Notes: generated from the letters alone by a model not told the origin. Counted from the stretch's first letter, positions 20,581 to 32,605 are shown. The stretch: 64,000 nucleotides of DNA from Lumbricus rubellus (GCA_945859605.1 OX243822.1:9488789-9552788); one strand, 5' to 3'. Numbers and translations: made by a program.

Positions 20581-20993
20581 TATATGCATATGCATGTATA
20601 TACATGTGTATATACATACATATAATATTGACATACGCGAAAGGTACACACATTAATTTTAGGCGTACATGATACACGCACACACATTCATACACGCACA
20701 TACATGTACATGTAGGCTAATAATTATAGATAGGGACTAAATACGTAAGCTTATACAAGGCTACGTAGATGTGTACTTACATAGGCCTACATAATAAATT
20801 ATTCATAATAAAATAATGCATTCGTACATTTACGCTTAAATACGTAGGCCTATGCGACGTACGTATAGCCTACGTATTTGCATTATATGCATACTACGTA
20901 GTACAATCATGCATACTGTTCATACATAATATTATGCGATAATATATGTGATTATTATATAAATATAATATATTGTATATATACAATATTTTG
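20581..20993. other. AT-rich intergenic DNA with TA/CA simple repeats
   Basis: Short tatata and acacac tracts; palindromic taggcctat words; no gene. Confidence 0.4.
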
Positions 20994-21210
20994 TGGGGCG
21001 CGGTGGTGTAGTGGTGGCGTCGTTGCCTTGGAGCCGGAAGGGTCGAGGTTCGAATCTACCTCGCCGCGTATAAGGACATTGGGCAAGTCCTTCACTCACA
21101 ATTGCTCAGCGCTTCGGCGTGAAACTCCGATGCGGTGTCCGCTCTGCATTCGGGAGCGCCTCTGAGTAGCAGGAGCTTGAAGGGGAGCTATAACAAGTGC
21201 ACATGCAAAC
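20994..21210 (+). mobile_element. tRNA-derived SINE copy (near full-length)
   Basis: A box tggtgtagtgg, B box ggttcgaatct, body cacaattgctcagcgcttcgg, tail gggagcgcctctgagtag...gaaggggagctataacaa. Good reference copy of the family. Confidence 0.88.
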
Positions 21211-21540
21211 ATATATTGCCATGTGTTGACATAATTACACCTTGTCAACTGTACATTAGCCTACTTAGGGTTGGCAGACAACGTTAGCTTGACAACAGTA
21301 CTGACGGCCTCCCGTTGGACGCATTTCCACCCGAGAAAGAATGACAGGAAGCTACACCGGTGGTGGTCCACTTCCGTCTTTCTCTCTCCTACGTCCAATT
21401 AGCGTTGTTGTGTATAAAATACGTGGTCTTTTTTGCTTAGTGTTGTGGCCGCGGTGTTGACACCTGCCACACGAATCCTGCATTATGTATTAAGCCCAGT
21501 TGTATCTAGGTCTACACCTGGACATATTACATGTAGGCTA

Positions 21541-22425
21541 TACGCGGGTTAAAAAGCAAATTAATGTGGAAGAGAGTAGTTTCTGTTATTATTTTTGGTC
21601 GCTGCTTTCGGTTATCACAGCAGGCGTATAATTATATATAGGCTACCACTGGTATAGCCTACCTTCATGTATTTTGATCCCTGGTGCATATGCGGGTTAA
21701 AAAGCAAATGTGAAAGAGAATAGTTTCTGTTATTATTTTTGGTCGCTGCTTTCGGTTATCACAGCAGGCGTATAATTATATATAGGCTACCACTGGTATA
21801 GCCTACCTTCATGTATTTTGATCCCTGGTGCATATGCGGGTTAAAAAGCAAATGTGAAAGAGAATAGTTTCTGTTATTATTTTTGGTCGCTGCTTTCGGT
21901 TATCACAGCAGGCGTATAATTATATATAGGCTACCACTGGTATAGCCTACCTTCATGTATTTTGATCCCTGGTGCATATGCGGGTTAAAAAGCAAATGTG
22001 AAAGAGAATAGTTTCTGTTATTATTTTTGGTCGCTGCTTTCGGTTATCACAGCAGGCGTATAATTATATATAGGCTACCACTGGTATAGCCTACCTTCAT
22101 GTATTTTGATCCCTGGTGCATATGCGGGTTAAAAAGCAAATGTGAAAGAGAATAGTTTCTGTTATTATTTTTGGTCGCTGCTTTCGGTTATCACAGCAGG
22201 CGTATAATTATATAGGCTACCACTGGTATAGCCTACCTTCATGTATTTTGATCCCTGGTGCATATGCGGGTTAAAAAGCAAATGTGAAAGAGAATAGTTT
22301 CTGTTATTATTTTTGGTCGCTGCTTTCGCTTATTACAGCATACATTTGTACATGCATACGTAGGTGTATAATTGTATTAGGCCACCGCTGGTAAACATTC
22401 ATGTATTTTGATCCCTGCATGGTGT
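21541..22425. repeat. 144-bp tandem satellite, about 6 copies
   Basis: Unit starts tgcgggttaaaaagcaaatg and contains tttctgttattatttttggt and ggctaccactggtatagcct. Starts at 21691, 21835, 21979, 22123 (exact 144 spacing) and 22265 (142). The first copy (about 21541) and the last (after 22320) are diverged; the middle copies look identical. Confidence 0.95.
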
Positions 22426-22484
22426 ATTATATGAGTCCTATAATTAATACGGGAGCACGTGTCACCAAGATGACGAAAGGTCCT

Positions 22485-22547
22485 TTCACATTCGGGCACA
22501 TTTCACGCTCCTTTCGGAAAGGAGCGTGAAATGTGCCCGAATGTGAA
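22485..22547. repeat. perfect palindrome, 31-bp arms, 1-nt spacer
   Basis: Arm 22485-22515 (ttcacattcgggcacatttc...) is the exact reverse complement of 22517-22547 with a single G at 22516. An imperfect extension (tgacgaaagg / tgacggaagt complement) continues outward to about 22470-22560. It lies between the 144-bp satellite and a (GT)n tract. Confidence 0.95.
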
Positions 22548-22559
22548 CTCACTTCCGTC

Positions 22560-22561
<2 letters not shown>

Positions 22562-22597
<36 letters not shown>
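22562..22597. repeat. (GT)n microsatellite
   Basis: About 18 GT units directly after the palindrome. Confidence 0.95.
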
Positions 22598-22599
<2 letters not shown>

Positions 22600-22675
22600 C
22601 ACAGTGCCAGTCCCAAGCCTAGATAAAGGAGGAGGGCGACGCTAATGATCTTTGCTGTCACGCAATATCGTTAAA
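22600..22675 (+). repeat. dispersed GTGCCAGT...GGAGGAGGGCG repeat
   Basis: cacagtgccagtcccaagcc then taaaggaggagggcgacgc; same family as 18062 and 31888. Confidence 0.7.
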
Positions 22676-22739
22676 CTGAAACTAGGCCTATTACTACTGC
22701 TAAGGTAAAGCATGTGGAGACACGATCGATTAGAGCGCT

Positions 22740-22796
22740 CGTTTTGTATTGTATTGTATTGTATTGTATCGTATTGTATTGCGCTGTATTGTGTCT
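22740..22796. repeat. (GTATT)n pentanucleotide repeat
   Basis: Tandem tattg units with a few substitutions. Confidence 0.9.
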
Positions 22797-23039
22797 ACTA
22801 TTTGTAAGGCCTCTGGCAGTGCACACCAATCAGAGGTGCTCCCAGTGCGAAGTAAAGACCCAGAGAAAACAGATTGGTTTTGAGGCGGCGGAAAGACGTT
22901 CTCGGGTTCACTTCTACGAAGGTCGTGGATTTCTAGTGTTTAAAAAACCTGGAAAACTTTAGAACGAAGCCCACCATTCATCCACATTAATTAGTATCTC
23001 GTATACAAAGTCGTTCCTTCTTTGTGGTTGGCTCACTTG

Positions 23040-23250
23040 ACTCTGCGACACTTCCAAACTGTTTTCAGTTTCAACAAAAATGTTGAAGACCCATTTTGTC
23101 ACTTGATCTCGGTCGGGAGCGACTCTGAGTAGGTGTCTTGAAGAGGCGCCATATAGATTCTGGTTGATTGATTGTCTGATTAATTAATTAATTGCTTGAT
23201 CGATCGATCAATCGGTCGTTTGATTGATTGATTGATTGCTTGATGCATTT
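23040..23250 (+). mobile_element. LINE 3' tail fragment with GATT repeats
   Basis: Translation around 23070 reads SVSTKMLKTHFVT, like the end of a non-LTR ORF, followed by tcgggagcgactctgagtag, cttgaagaggcgccatatag and a TTGATTGATTG tail. Confidence 0.6.
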
Positions 23251-23368
23251 TTTCGGTGAAGGATTATTATCGAATTTCAACGACTGGACATATAGACTGC
23301 TGCTTAGCAACCGTAATCGTTGCCCAGGCTGTGCTGGTTATGTGTCAGCATCTTCGGGGATGAGGATA

Positions 23369-23545
23369 CCGGTTGGGTGGGGGGGGGGGTGGAGGGATAC
23401 CGGTGGGGTGAAGTTGGGGATACCGGTGGGGTGGGGATACCGGCGGGGTGAAGTGGGGGATACCTGTGGGGTGGGGGATACCGGTGGGGTGGGTGGGGGA
23501 TACCGGTGGGGTTGGGGATACCGGTGGATGGGGTGAGTAGTGGCG
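23369..23545. repeat. minisatellite, GGGGATACCGGTGGGGTG unit
   Basis: About nine G-rich units of 17-24 bp (ggggataccggtggggt). Pro-rich minus-strand frames are artefacts. Confidence 0.9.
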
Positions 23546-23639
23546 GTTGATATCCATCTGGGTCATGGGCAGATGGCGAGGCAATTGGAAGCTCACATGG
23601 CATCAGTAATTGAGTGATGAGTCTGGTTGCTTGAGTTTA

Positions 23640-24060
23640 GTTCAACGGAGGATGAAAAATAGGGTGAGAGAACGAGTAAGGAGGAAGGAGAGAGGAAGAG
23701 GAGTATACGAGGGACGTATGGGAAGAAGAGGACGAAAGAGAAGGAGGAGCAGCATGAGAGGACAGGAAAAAGAAGGGAGGAGAGAGATAGGGAGGGAGGG
23801 AGGGAGGGAAGGAGGGAGGAAGGGAGGGAGGAAGGGGGAGGGAAAACTGCATGAGAGGACAGGAAAAGAAGGAAAGAGAGAGAAGAAGGAAAGGATGGAA
23901 ACAAGAGGAGGAGGAGGATGAAGACGAGGAGGAGGGTGGATGAGAGGAAGAAGAAAATGGTCATAGGAAGAACAGCAGAAAGGATCGGGAGAAGAATTTC
24001 AAACGAATGAACAGAAGGAAAAAGAATATAAGAAGGGGATGAAGAGCGGAACATGAAAAT
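23640..24060. repeat. purine-rich (GGGA/GGAGGA) tract
   Basis: AG-only runs such as gggagggagggagggaagga; long Ser/Leu frames opposite are artefacts. A larger phrase (gcatgagaggacaggaaaa) occurs twice, at 23751 and 23850. Confidence 0.85.
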
Positions 24061-24766
24061 AGAATGTACAGAAGAGAAACAGGAAAGGAAATGCGATTAT
24101 ATGAAGCGGGAAGTAGGAGAAGTAGGCTGAAGGGGTAGGACGACTCCTGGACGAGGAATTGGAACTGAAAAACCCCAGAGGAATCGGAGCATCATCATCA
24201 AGCGGAGGACGCGGAATACAAAAAAGGGATGAGAGACAAATTAGGTTGATTCACTAATGTATCATTAGACTAATCCAGTTATTATGCTGCACATCCTCTG
24301 GAGAAAGCTCGTCGCGGCTGGGTAAATATTAGGATGAAGAAAACTAATTAGGTAATGAGCATTAGAGGGAAGGATAGGGATTGGAAGTGGAGGATGAGGA
24401 GACTGTGGAGGAAAACAATCGAGAGAAGAAGATTAAGATGAGCGGAAGAGAGAGAAGAGGAATATAAAAGCATGGGAGAGGGAGATGTAGGTGACCTGTG
24501 TGATGGTATAAAGAGATGGAAGAAGGGAGGTGGAGGTGGTTTGGAGGATGGTCTAAACAAGATGGATAGGGGAGATGGAGGTGATCTGGAAGTTGATATA
24601 AAGAGATGGAAAAAGAGAGATGGAGGGTGACAATATTGGAGAGGCCGGATAAGCCGGGAGAGAACAGAAAGAGAGGAGACTGGGAGAGGCAGTGTTGGTG
24701 TCGGAGGAAGCCGAACAAGTGGCGCATGTGGAGCCGGAAGAGGAGAAGACAAAGACGAGAAGCGGA
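24061..24766. repeat. diffuse purine-rich DNA
   Basis: Continues the strand asymmetry with imperfect duplications (gagatggaggtgatctgg / gagatgtaggtgacctgt). No gene. Confidence 0.55.
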
Positions 24767-24858
24767 AGTGACGGAAGACGTGACGGAAGAAGTGACGGAA
24801 GAAGTGACGGAAGAAGTGACGGAAGAAGTGACGGAAGAAGTGACGGAAGAAGTGTAAG
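24767..24858. repeat. 12-bp minisatellite GTGACGGAAGAA
   Basis: About seven near-perfect 12-bp units; frames translate as VTEE or DGRS repeats. Confidence 0.95.
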
Positions 24859-25120
24859 AATTGAAGACGATATTATGCTGGCGATTACTTTCATCAACTT
24901 ATCGGCACATAAGCTGAAGTCGACAAACTGCATCGGGTAGAGTAATCTCTGGCGTGTGACCTGTTGAACTGTTTTTACGGTTATGCCACACGGATGTGGA
25001 GGACTGTCTCTGTCCATCTTTGTATGTGAGGGTCTACTGCATGTCTATTGTGCTGAGCTTACTGTATAGTATTCGAATTCCCGTCAGGCAGAAGTCTGCT
25101 TCGAGTTATCTGCACCCCCA
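24859..25120. other. intergenic DNA, nothing recognised
   Basis: No gene or repeat family seen. Confidence 0.3.
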
Positions 25121-25121
25121 G

Positions 25122-25350
25122 AGTGAGAATTGCCGGGGGTTTGGGGTCTTTCGTTCAACCCCCAGTCTTTCTTAGAGCCCAATAGTAAAATCTGTTTTTC
25201 ACACCCAATTTCAAGTTTATCATAGGCCAACCCCCCAGTTATTTTTCCACAATTCTCACACTGCGGGTTCCCACCAGTGTGAGAATTGTCGGGTGGGCTG
25301 AGGGGTGCAACCCATAGTCTTTCCTTGAGTCCCATAGTAAAGTGCCATCG
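25122..25350. repeat. diverged tandem duplication, about 155 bp
   Basis: The phrase gtgagaattgccggggg...cccaatagtaaa at 25122-25190 recurs as gtgagaattgtcgggtgg...cccatagtaaa at 25279-25340. Confidence 0.65.
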
Positions 25351-25456
25351 TATGCGATACCTCAGAATGACAACAGAGGTCACCGTCACGCGCAATTTCA
25401 GTGCATAATATTATATTATCATAGGCCCTATATTACCGGTGCACGCTTACAGAAGC

Positions 25457-25640
25457 CAGGGTTGTTTTAAGGAATTTTTAGAACGGCACAATTTCTTCTT
25501 TTTCCCTCCCATCCTCCATGGTAAATTATTTTCAATCGAAGGACAATGATCATTTTTGCTACTTTTAACTGTACAGAAGTGCTTCTACAACTGCACAAAT
25601 CCATTTAGAACTGCAGATTTTGTGTACAACTGCACGCTAA
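25457..25640 (+). mobile_element. hAT-like MITE (CAGGGCTGTTTTTAA family)
   Basis: Starts cagggttgttttaaggaatt, contains ccatggtaaatta and tttaactgtacagaagtgc, ends near caactgcacgct. Copies at 32079, 36430 (minus) and 41213. CAGGG ends suggest hAT. Confidence 0.7.
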
Positions 25641-26614
25641 GAAATCGCTGACAGAAGTGCCGAACGTATGACCGAAACTAAATCGCATCATACCCGGTGC
25701 GATCGTCCACTCAGCCACGATACACTGACAATCCCACATAATCATTTTTCGTTGGCGCAATTTCCGCAGCGAATAATCTGGCGCATCATAAACGCCCGCC
25801 GTCGCGTCATTCAATCGCCGCCATATGCCGCCAATTTACTACGCGTTCGTATCACTGCGCGTTGCGCCAAAGTAGTCTTCAATTTGTGTAGCGCCGGCAT
25901 ATTGCGTGTAAAGCCGAGCTTCCGCATTGCATCTTGACATCCATGATCTGGGTGGAGTGGGGTGGGGGGGGTAGGGGTGGGGGGTAGGGGGGGGGTGGTC
26001 CCTGATGTAAAGTGGGATTGTGAGGACGACACCACCATCCTACTTAACGAAGTCATTGTTGCCAAAGATACCCCATTGTTAGTTTGCCATTGTTATTACC
26101 GTATGCATTATTGGGCGTCACAACTCACAACACGATTGCAAAGAATACGTCCATCACTGTAGTTGGCTTTTGTGTATCTGGCATAAAATTAGAGGAATTA
26201 GTTTTCCAAAAAGAAATTCGGCGGCGAAACGTTAGGCCTATAGTTAATCAAGTGGATTTTCCTCAGAATTGAAGATTTTAAAGATGAACGTAGCCTACGG
26301 ACAACAACATCGATAAGAAGAGATTCTCATGAGGACATTTTTCAAGACCTCTAGGCAAAATTAATACTTCGAAGTCGAAAAGTGCAATAAATAGAAAATC
26401 ATAAGACGTTTAAGAATGTTCGACCAACTGTTCGACAGTAAACACGCCAGGTCGTGTTGTTTTCTATTATTATAGTTCTACGATAGTTGTGAATAAGTTC
26501 TCACTGTAGGCTATATACAATAAGATAGGGATCTCTGGCCCTTAGTATTAGGAGAGATACTAAAACCATGTGATAGTTCTATTGCCCACAAGATTTCACA
26601 ACCGGTCTGCGAAG
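25641..26614. other. intergenic DNA; CpG-rich 25660-25930
   Basis: CpG dinucleotides are frequent at 25660-25930, where an 89-aa plus frame and a 69-aa minus frame lack known motifs. A G-rich run (gggtgggggg) lies near 25960-26000. No gene recognised. Confidence 0.3.
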
Positions 26615-26945
26615 GACTCGCAATTACTGCTCAATACTCAGTCAATTACCAATAGATCCAAAACATGGGGACAAAAACTAGAGACTTCCAATGACCGTCC
26701 TAGGTATTGGAAATGCTCTCGGTCTGTAACTGTTACTATTGCTCAGTAAGTTACCATTAGCTTCAATACATCGGGGGCCAAAAAAACTATACTGCAAAAT
26801 GCAAATGAAGGTCGCAATGTTTCGGAATGCATGCTTTTGGTCTATAACTATTGCTCAGTAAGTTACCATTAGCTTCAATACACTGGGGGCAAAAAACTAG
26901 ATCTCCATTGGACTTCGTATGCAGGTTTTTGGAACGCTTTCGGTC
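26615..26945. repeat. diverged tandem repeat, about 115-bp unit
   Basis: Three units recognisable by gctcagtaagttaccattag, cttcaatacat and gggggcaaaaaactaga, with the first (26615-26720) most diverged. Confidence 0.7.
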
Positions 26946-27389
26946 AATAAATTCCACATTTAGGGCGTGAAAGCCGAGTGAGCTGCAGGGTAACGAGGAG
27001 ATATGGTTTCCTGACAAGGAAGAGCGTGCGGGTAAGTGAGAATGATAGGACGCGCTTCTGGTTCGCATACTAGTAGACTGTACTTTATTTACTACCGACT
27101 AGGCCTACAGTACTCAACAAAGCAGTAGTGTCGAATGTTGCTTTTTGTCGTATTGGTATAGATAACGTGGGATTGACGGTAACGGCCTCACATGCATGGC
27201 AGTTGCAAGAAATATACATGTAGGTATAAGATACAAGATGTGCTTCACGTACAGTAGAGACCCGTTATGTTGCATTTTACTGTAGGACGAATTCTTATAT
27301 AACAGGACTTTTTAACTTGTAGTTGTGCACAAACTGTGCGCTTATAAATGGACTTGTACACGGACAGAAAGAGAGAATTAAACATGAAG
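26946..27389. other. intergenic DNA, nothing recognised
   Basis: No coding signal or repeat family. Confidence 0.3.
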
Positions 27390-27895
27390 GCTTGACAAGA
27401 AGACACACACACAAACAGACAGACAGACATGCAGACAGAAAAGGATAAAGAGAAGGATGAGCAGGATGAGTGGATGGACAGATACAAAGAAAGAAAGATC
27501 TAGACAGACAGGGGGAAATAATACGCTGGTGAGAAGACAGATAAATAATGTGCAAGGCAGACAGACAGACAGACAGGCAGACAGACAGAGGGATAGATGC
27601 TTGGATGGATGGACGGACGGACGGACAGACAGGCGGGCGAACGGGCGGACGGACGGAAGGATATACATGCATACAAACCGGTACAGGCAGATAGACAGAC
27701 AGATAGATACAGAGAGAAATACATGTAGAAAGAGAGACATCAATACAAAGACAAGTATACAGAGAGGCAGATAGACAGACAGACGGTCAACAGATTGACT
27801 GATACATGTTCGCAAATAACAGAGTCGGATGCAATCAAGAGGGTACACAGAGTTCAGACGGTGTTTAACGGCCAATCAAGAAGCAAACCCACAGC

Positions 27896-27960
<65 letters not shown>

Positions 27961-28035
27961 CAACAAAAACTAGACATACACAGAGAGAGAGAGAGAAAAG
28001 GAGGCAGACAGACAGAGACAGACGGAGAGTGACAT
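27390..28035. repeat. CAGA-rich and (GA)n simple-sequence block
   Basis: Interrupted GACA/GATA words 27410-27790 and GA repeats 27895-27958. Overlapping frames of up to 165 aa are repeat translations. Confidence 0.9.
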
Positions 28036-28480
28036 AAGGTATAAACATGCATTTTCATCCAGTTTCAAAAGTACACGTTCGACGGCAGTAGGGTAGTGTG
28101 CTCAGCAGGGTAGTGTGGTCACGATGCACCGCGGTTGATTATGGTCCACTTGAAACACTGACGACGACGGATGGCGTCAACATCAACTCTTCACTCGAAC
28201 GCTGTGCCTCAATTTCCCGCCTCATCATCACCGCCATCTTCTTTCTCTCCCTGTAGCCTACTTAATTCACACTTCTAGTTGCTTGTACCCTTCCCCAGGC
28301 TTCACTCTCAACCTCAATCCCTTCCCTTTTCATTCTTGTTTAAACCTTACACTCTGAACGAGAATTTTTCTGCTATTAATTCTCTGTTTCTCTTTCTCAT
28401 TCTCTGTCTGTGTTCTATAAATATAAATAATGGTTTCCCTCTCGTTCTCCCTCCTCTCTTTCTACCTCACACTTCGTCTC
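28036..28480. other. intergenic DNA, nothing recognised
   Basis: Short duplication gggtagtgtg near 28090-28118; otherwise unremarkable. Confidence 0.3.
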
Positions 28481-28561
28481 TCATTTGTCTGTCTGTCTGT
28501 CTGTCTGTCTATCTCTGTCTCTGTCTCTGAATGTCTTTCTCTCTCACATACTCTCTCTCTC

Positions 28562-28633
<72 letters not shown>

Positions 28634-28800
28634 ACTCAATCTGTCTGTTTCTGTCTCTCTCTGTCTCTATCTTTGTCTCTGTCTCTGTCTTTCTGTCTCT
28701 GTCTTTGTCTCTGTTTGTCTGTTTCTCTCTCTGCCTCTCTGTCACTGTCTCTCTCCCTGTCTCTCTCTGTCTCTCTCCCTCTCTCCCTGTATGTACAAAT
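28481..28800. repeat. (TCTG)n and (TC)n microsatellite block
   Basis: TGTC repeats, about 70 bp of pure TC near 28555-28630, then mixed TCTG/TCTC. Confidence 0.95.
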
Positions 28801-29110
28801 CTCTCTTTACATAATTTTTTATATATTATATATTATATATATATTTTCTCTTCCTCGTTTATTTTTCACATTTTTCTTCCTCTCCCTCTCCCTCCTCCCT
28901 TTGATTGTCACGCATGCTCTTGCTTCCTCGCACCTGATTGCCACCGCAGCCTTTGATGCATGATATGCGGTGGCGTCTTTGAAGTTGAAACTTTCACCGC
29001 CTCACTGGACTTTGACCTGTCAACATTTTAGCTTCGTGACAAGTGTCCACTTGCTACAACGTTAAACCGGTCGGAAACCTTCTGCAGATTTCCCGGTGGT
29101 AGGCTATGTA

Positions 29111-29291
29111 CACCGTGGTTAAAAAAGTAAGCCAAACTCTTTTTCAAATAATCTCCAATGCCTGAAGTTTTGGAATCATATTCTTGGTCCAATTCTCTAA
29201 ATATTTGGAAAATTTTAGCTTGATATGTCATCAGGTACCGTACTACATATTATATGCAAAACAATTTAGCTTACTTTTTTTAACCACGGTG
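29111..29291. mobile_element. short Tc1/mariner-type MITE
   Basis: CACCGTGGTTAAAAAAGTAAGCC and its complement at the ends (one length difference in the A run), TA duplications at 29109-29110 and 29292-29293. Only terminal regions remain (181 bp). Related to 57167-58192 and 38126-38759. Confidence 0.87.
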
Positions 29292-29504
29292 TAGTATAGG
29301 GTTATTATATATGTGAATATTATAGAGCTGGTCGAACATTTCATGGGTAATAGACTTTGATGCGTCTGTGAAAATACACAGCACAAGAAATACGGATGAT
29401 TGTTTAACTAAGAGAATAACAATAATAAATAATTATTGTCTGGCAAAGCGAATGAGATGCAAGAGTCATTTTATACGGTTGAATAGAAGACAGATGAATG
29501 GACG

Positions 29505-29531
29505 GAGAGAGAGATAGACAGACAGACAGAC

Positions 29532-29587
<56 letters not shown>

Positions 29588-29650
29588 AAGATGGAGAGAG
29601 AGGGGGAAGAGGGAAAGGGAGAAGGGAGAGGGGTAGGGAGAGGGAGAGAC
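29505..29650. repeat. (GACA)n/(GA)n/GGGA microsatellite
   Basis: Pure GA at about 29537-29580, then AG-rich sequence. Confidence 0.9.
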
Positions 29651-29795
29651 ATGCAGACATGAAGAGAGGCAGAAGCGTATTCACAGACGGACACCATTCC
29701 GATTGCACCGCAATGGATTTAAAACGGCAAGAAAAGAAGACGCTCAACACCTTAGCAATCATCGTTAGTATGTACCATTAAATAACAGCCGGGCA

Positions 29796-30172
29796 CAAGG
29801 CCGTAGCCAGGATTTTTTTTCGGGGGGTGTTTTCGGTGGCGGCCAGGATTTAAGTTTTGGGGAGGCTGAATTTCCTCAAAAATTTCCATTTTTTCCGGCG
29901 AAATTTTCTGATGACCTCTTTTTTAGTCATCCGGTCAAAAAATCTTTTAAATATTTTCCATTTTCGCCATAAAAATTTCTGATGACCTTTTTTTAGTGGT
30001 CAACTTTACTTTTTCTGATCGAAATTTAATCTATTATTTATTTTCGGGAGTGTTTTCAAGGCTTTTTCATGGTTTTTTGCATCACGAACTAGAAAATGCA
30101 ATAGATTTTTTCTTCATTTTCCATTTCGGGGGGTGTTCAAACACCCAAAACACCCCCCTGTCTACGGCCTTG
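29796..30172. mobile_element. MITE, CAAGGCCGTAGCCAGG termini, exact 8-bp TSD
   Basis: Termini CAAGGCCGTAGCCAGG / CCTGTCTACGGCCTTG flanked by exact GCCGGGCA at 29788-29795 and 30173-30180. Sub-terminal ggggggtgtttt is also inverted. Interior holds two copies of the ctgatgacctttttttag motif. Confidence 0.9.
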
Positions 30173-30279
30173 GCCGGGCAATACAGGTGTGCGAGGGCTT
30201 TCATGTGTAGATTAGACGACCGGCTGGAAATGGGAGTCACAAGTGATTGGTGTAAAAGTAACACTGGATGCTATATCTA

Positions 30280-30600
30280 GACACACACCTACACAACTAC
30301 ACGTACACACACAAACCTGCATGCAAACAAACACACACACATGCCAACACACATCTGTACATATACGCGCGCACATATACACAAACACACACGGACATAC
30401 CTACATGTACACACACACGCACACTAACACACGCACCCACATACACGCACACACACTTACGCGCATAGACTATATACATATAATGCATACAATATATATA
30501 TATATATATCCAATTTTACACATGATTATATCCCCACATACACGCACACACACACACTTACGCGCATATATACTTATAATTTTATATGCATGCATGTACA
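30280..30600. repeat. (CA)n-rich block with TA repeats
   Basis: Interrupted ACAC tracts from about 30280 to 30470 and 30538-30560, with TATA at 30495-30510. Thr/His-rich frames are artefacts. Confidence 0.9.
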
Positions 30601-30613
30601 TTATATAAATATA

Positions 30614-31588
30614 CACTGTGTCCGGAAAAAAAGGGACCCATTTTGTAAATATAAAAATAAATAGTAAATATTCATCGATTTTCACAATTCAAGGACCATT
30701 TTAATCCTGACATATTTGTCTAACATTGGTGAAAATATAAAAGTTCCAGTCCAAATGTTGACGTCATAATCACGTCATTTGCACAAAAAGTCAAATTTAA
30801 GAGATAAACGCGCAAAATCATCCAAAATTTCAATATTTTATGATTTAATTTATCAATATTAAATGCATCTTTAATCTTATTTTTGTATCTGAATTATGTC
30901 AGACTGCAATTTGTGGTCAAAGTGCACGCCTTTGGCCTCAACGTAAGCTTCAAAACGGTCGCGCTAATAGCCAATAGTAGCATCGATAACCAGCTTATCA
31001 AAATCCTCCTAGGCATTAACATTAACAATTCGTTCACGGAGTTCTTCAGTGTCTCAGAGTCTCTTATCCTTGTGTTGTACACCTTCTCCTCCATCAGTCT
31101 CCAGGTCTTATTATCAGCGGGATTAGACGGGCGGCCGTTTAGCGGCCAAAGATTAAGAGGAATGAAATCCGAGTCTCCTTAGTCAACAGTTCCAAATATT
31201 GACGAACTCAGTGAGCTGAAGCACCATTTTGTTGAAATGTATAGGCTATTGTTCCGAACATTCCCGAATGTCAGGCATCGATTTTATATGGAGCAGACAA
31301 TCCCTGAAATAAGCTGCATTTATTTTCATTCCTGGTTGCATTAAATGGATTTCTGTTTTACCAAGAGCCAATATACCAACCGAAACCATGCATGACTTGC
31401 CGGCTAAATGAACTTTAATGCAAATGACGTCATTATGACGTCATCATTGTGACTGGAACTTTTATATTTTCACCAGTATTAGATAAATATGTCAGGATTA
31501 AAATGGTGTTTGAATTGTAAAAATTGATGAATATTTACTATTTATTTTCATATTTACAAAATGGGTCCCTTTTTTTCCGGACACAGTG
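30614..31588. mobile_element. Tc1/mariner-type element, long TIRs, decayed transposase
   Basis: 975 bp, ends CACTGTGTCCGGAAAAAAAG and complement, TA at 30612-30613 and 31589-31590. Inverted arms similar for about 190 bp, each including gacgtcat/tgacgtcat. Second copy of the family at 53575-54514. Confidence 0.9.
30895..31420 (-). pseudogene. mariner-type transposase remnant
   Basis: Minus-strand reading gives VSVGILALGKTEIHLMQPGM, KINAAYFRDC, then after stops GDSDFIPLNLWPLNGRP, NPADNKTWRLMEEKVYNTRI and RDSETLKNSVNELL. The order and motifs are those of the C-terminal half of mariner/Tc1 DDE transposases. N-terminal half absent, stops and frameshifts present. Confidence 0.82.
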
Positions 31589-31590
31589 TA

Positions 31591-31887
31591 TATTATATTA
31601 TATCCAATTTTACACACAATAATATTTAAGCTTTATAGAGTAAAGCAGTTTGAATCGCATCATTATAACGAATACACTTTGTTGTTTTTATGGACTCACT
31701 GACGTCGGCATGGAGGTATAATTTTACTCTGCCTATAATTGGTCTGCGCTGCAGTCTGGCGCACACAGGTAAACTGACTACTTCCAGTGAACACCAATAA
31801 TTAATTATTAGCATAATTATAATTATAAACGTGGTGGACATATTATTGACTGAGCGACTCAGCCACTGTATGTAGCCTATGTATACT
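31591..31887. other. AT-rich intergenic DNA, nothing recognised
   Basis: No coding signal. Confidence 0.3.
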
Positions 31888-31968
31888 CCGACAGTGCCAG
31901 TTCTAAGCCTGGATAAAGGAGGAGGGCGACACTAATCATCTCTGATAATATAAGGCACTGTGTTGTTA
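31888..31968 (+). repeat. dispersed GTGCCAGT...GGAGGAGGGCG repeat
   Basis: acagtgccagttctaagcct then aaaggaggagggcgacac, ending near ataaggcactgtgttg. Confidence 0.7.
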
Positions 31969-32078
31969 ACAGCAACAAGCACCATTTGGCAGAGCGACAC
32001 AACGGCCGAAGACAAAGCCACAGACAGAGACCCAGACAAAGGACGGAATAGACAAAGGAGTCAGTTGACTAGGCCAGG

Positions 32079-32198
32079 CAGGGCTGTTTTTAAGGAATTT
32101 TTAGGACTGTACAATCCCTTCTTTCATTTCCCATCCTCCATGGTAAATTACTTCCAATCGGAAAACAATGACCTTTTCCCTAGTTTTAACTGTACAGC
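32079..32198 (+). mobile_element. hAT-like MITE, 3'-truncated by microsatellite
   Basis: CAGGGCTGTTTTTAAGG start and internal ccatggtaaattacttccaa match 25457 and 41213, but it stops at tttaactgtacag, where a GA/GACA tract begins. Confidence 0.7.
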
Positions 32199-32432
<234 letters not shown>

Positions 32433-32521
32433 GCGACAGGTACATGAATTTATAACTGCTGATAAAAACAGCTAATGCCAAGGCAGAGGATTTGCGGACA
32501 CTTCGTCGCTGTTCATACTCT

Positions 32522-32605
32522 GATAGTGCCAGTACCAAGCCTGGGTAACGGCGGAGGGCGCCTCTGGCGGTCCTTGATACCGCACAGTGTTGATAAGCTA
32601 AAACT
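32522..32605 (+). repeat. dispersed GTGCCAGT...GGAGGGCG repeat
   Basis: atagtgccagtaccaagcct then ggcggagggcgcct; last part ccgcacagtgttgataagct resembles the 31950 copy. Confidence 0.65.

Noticed and set aside
20994..21066. tRNA gene (A and B boxes)
   Set aside because: Part of a multi-copy SINE; stems do not form a proper cloverleaf and the same head occurs in at least seven copies with a common body and tail.
21541..22425. CRISPR-like regularly spaced repeat
   Set aside because: Direct tandem 144-bp satellite without spacers in a eukaryotic genome; the 28-bp array at 36589 likewise has no spacers.
25605..25937. CpG-rich region as a gene start
   Set aside because: No recognisable exon in either strand; composition alone is insufficient.
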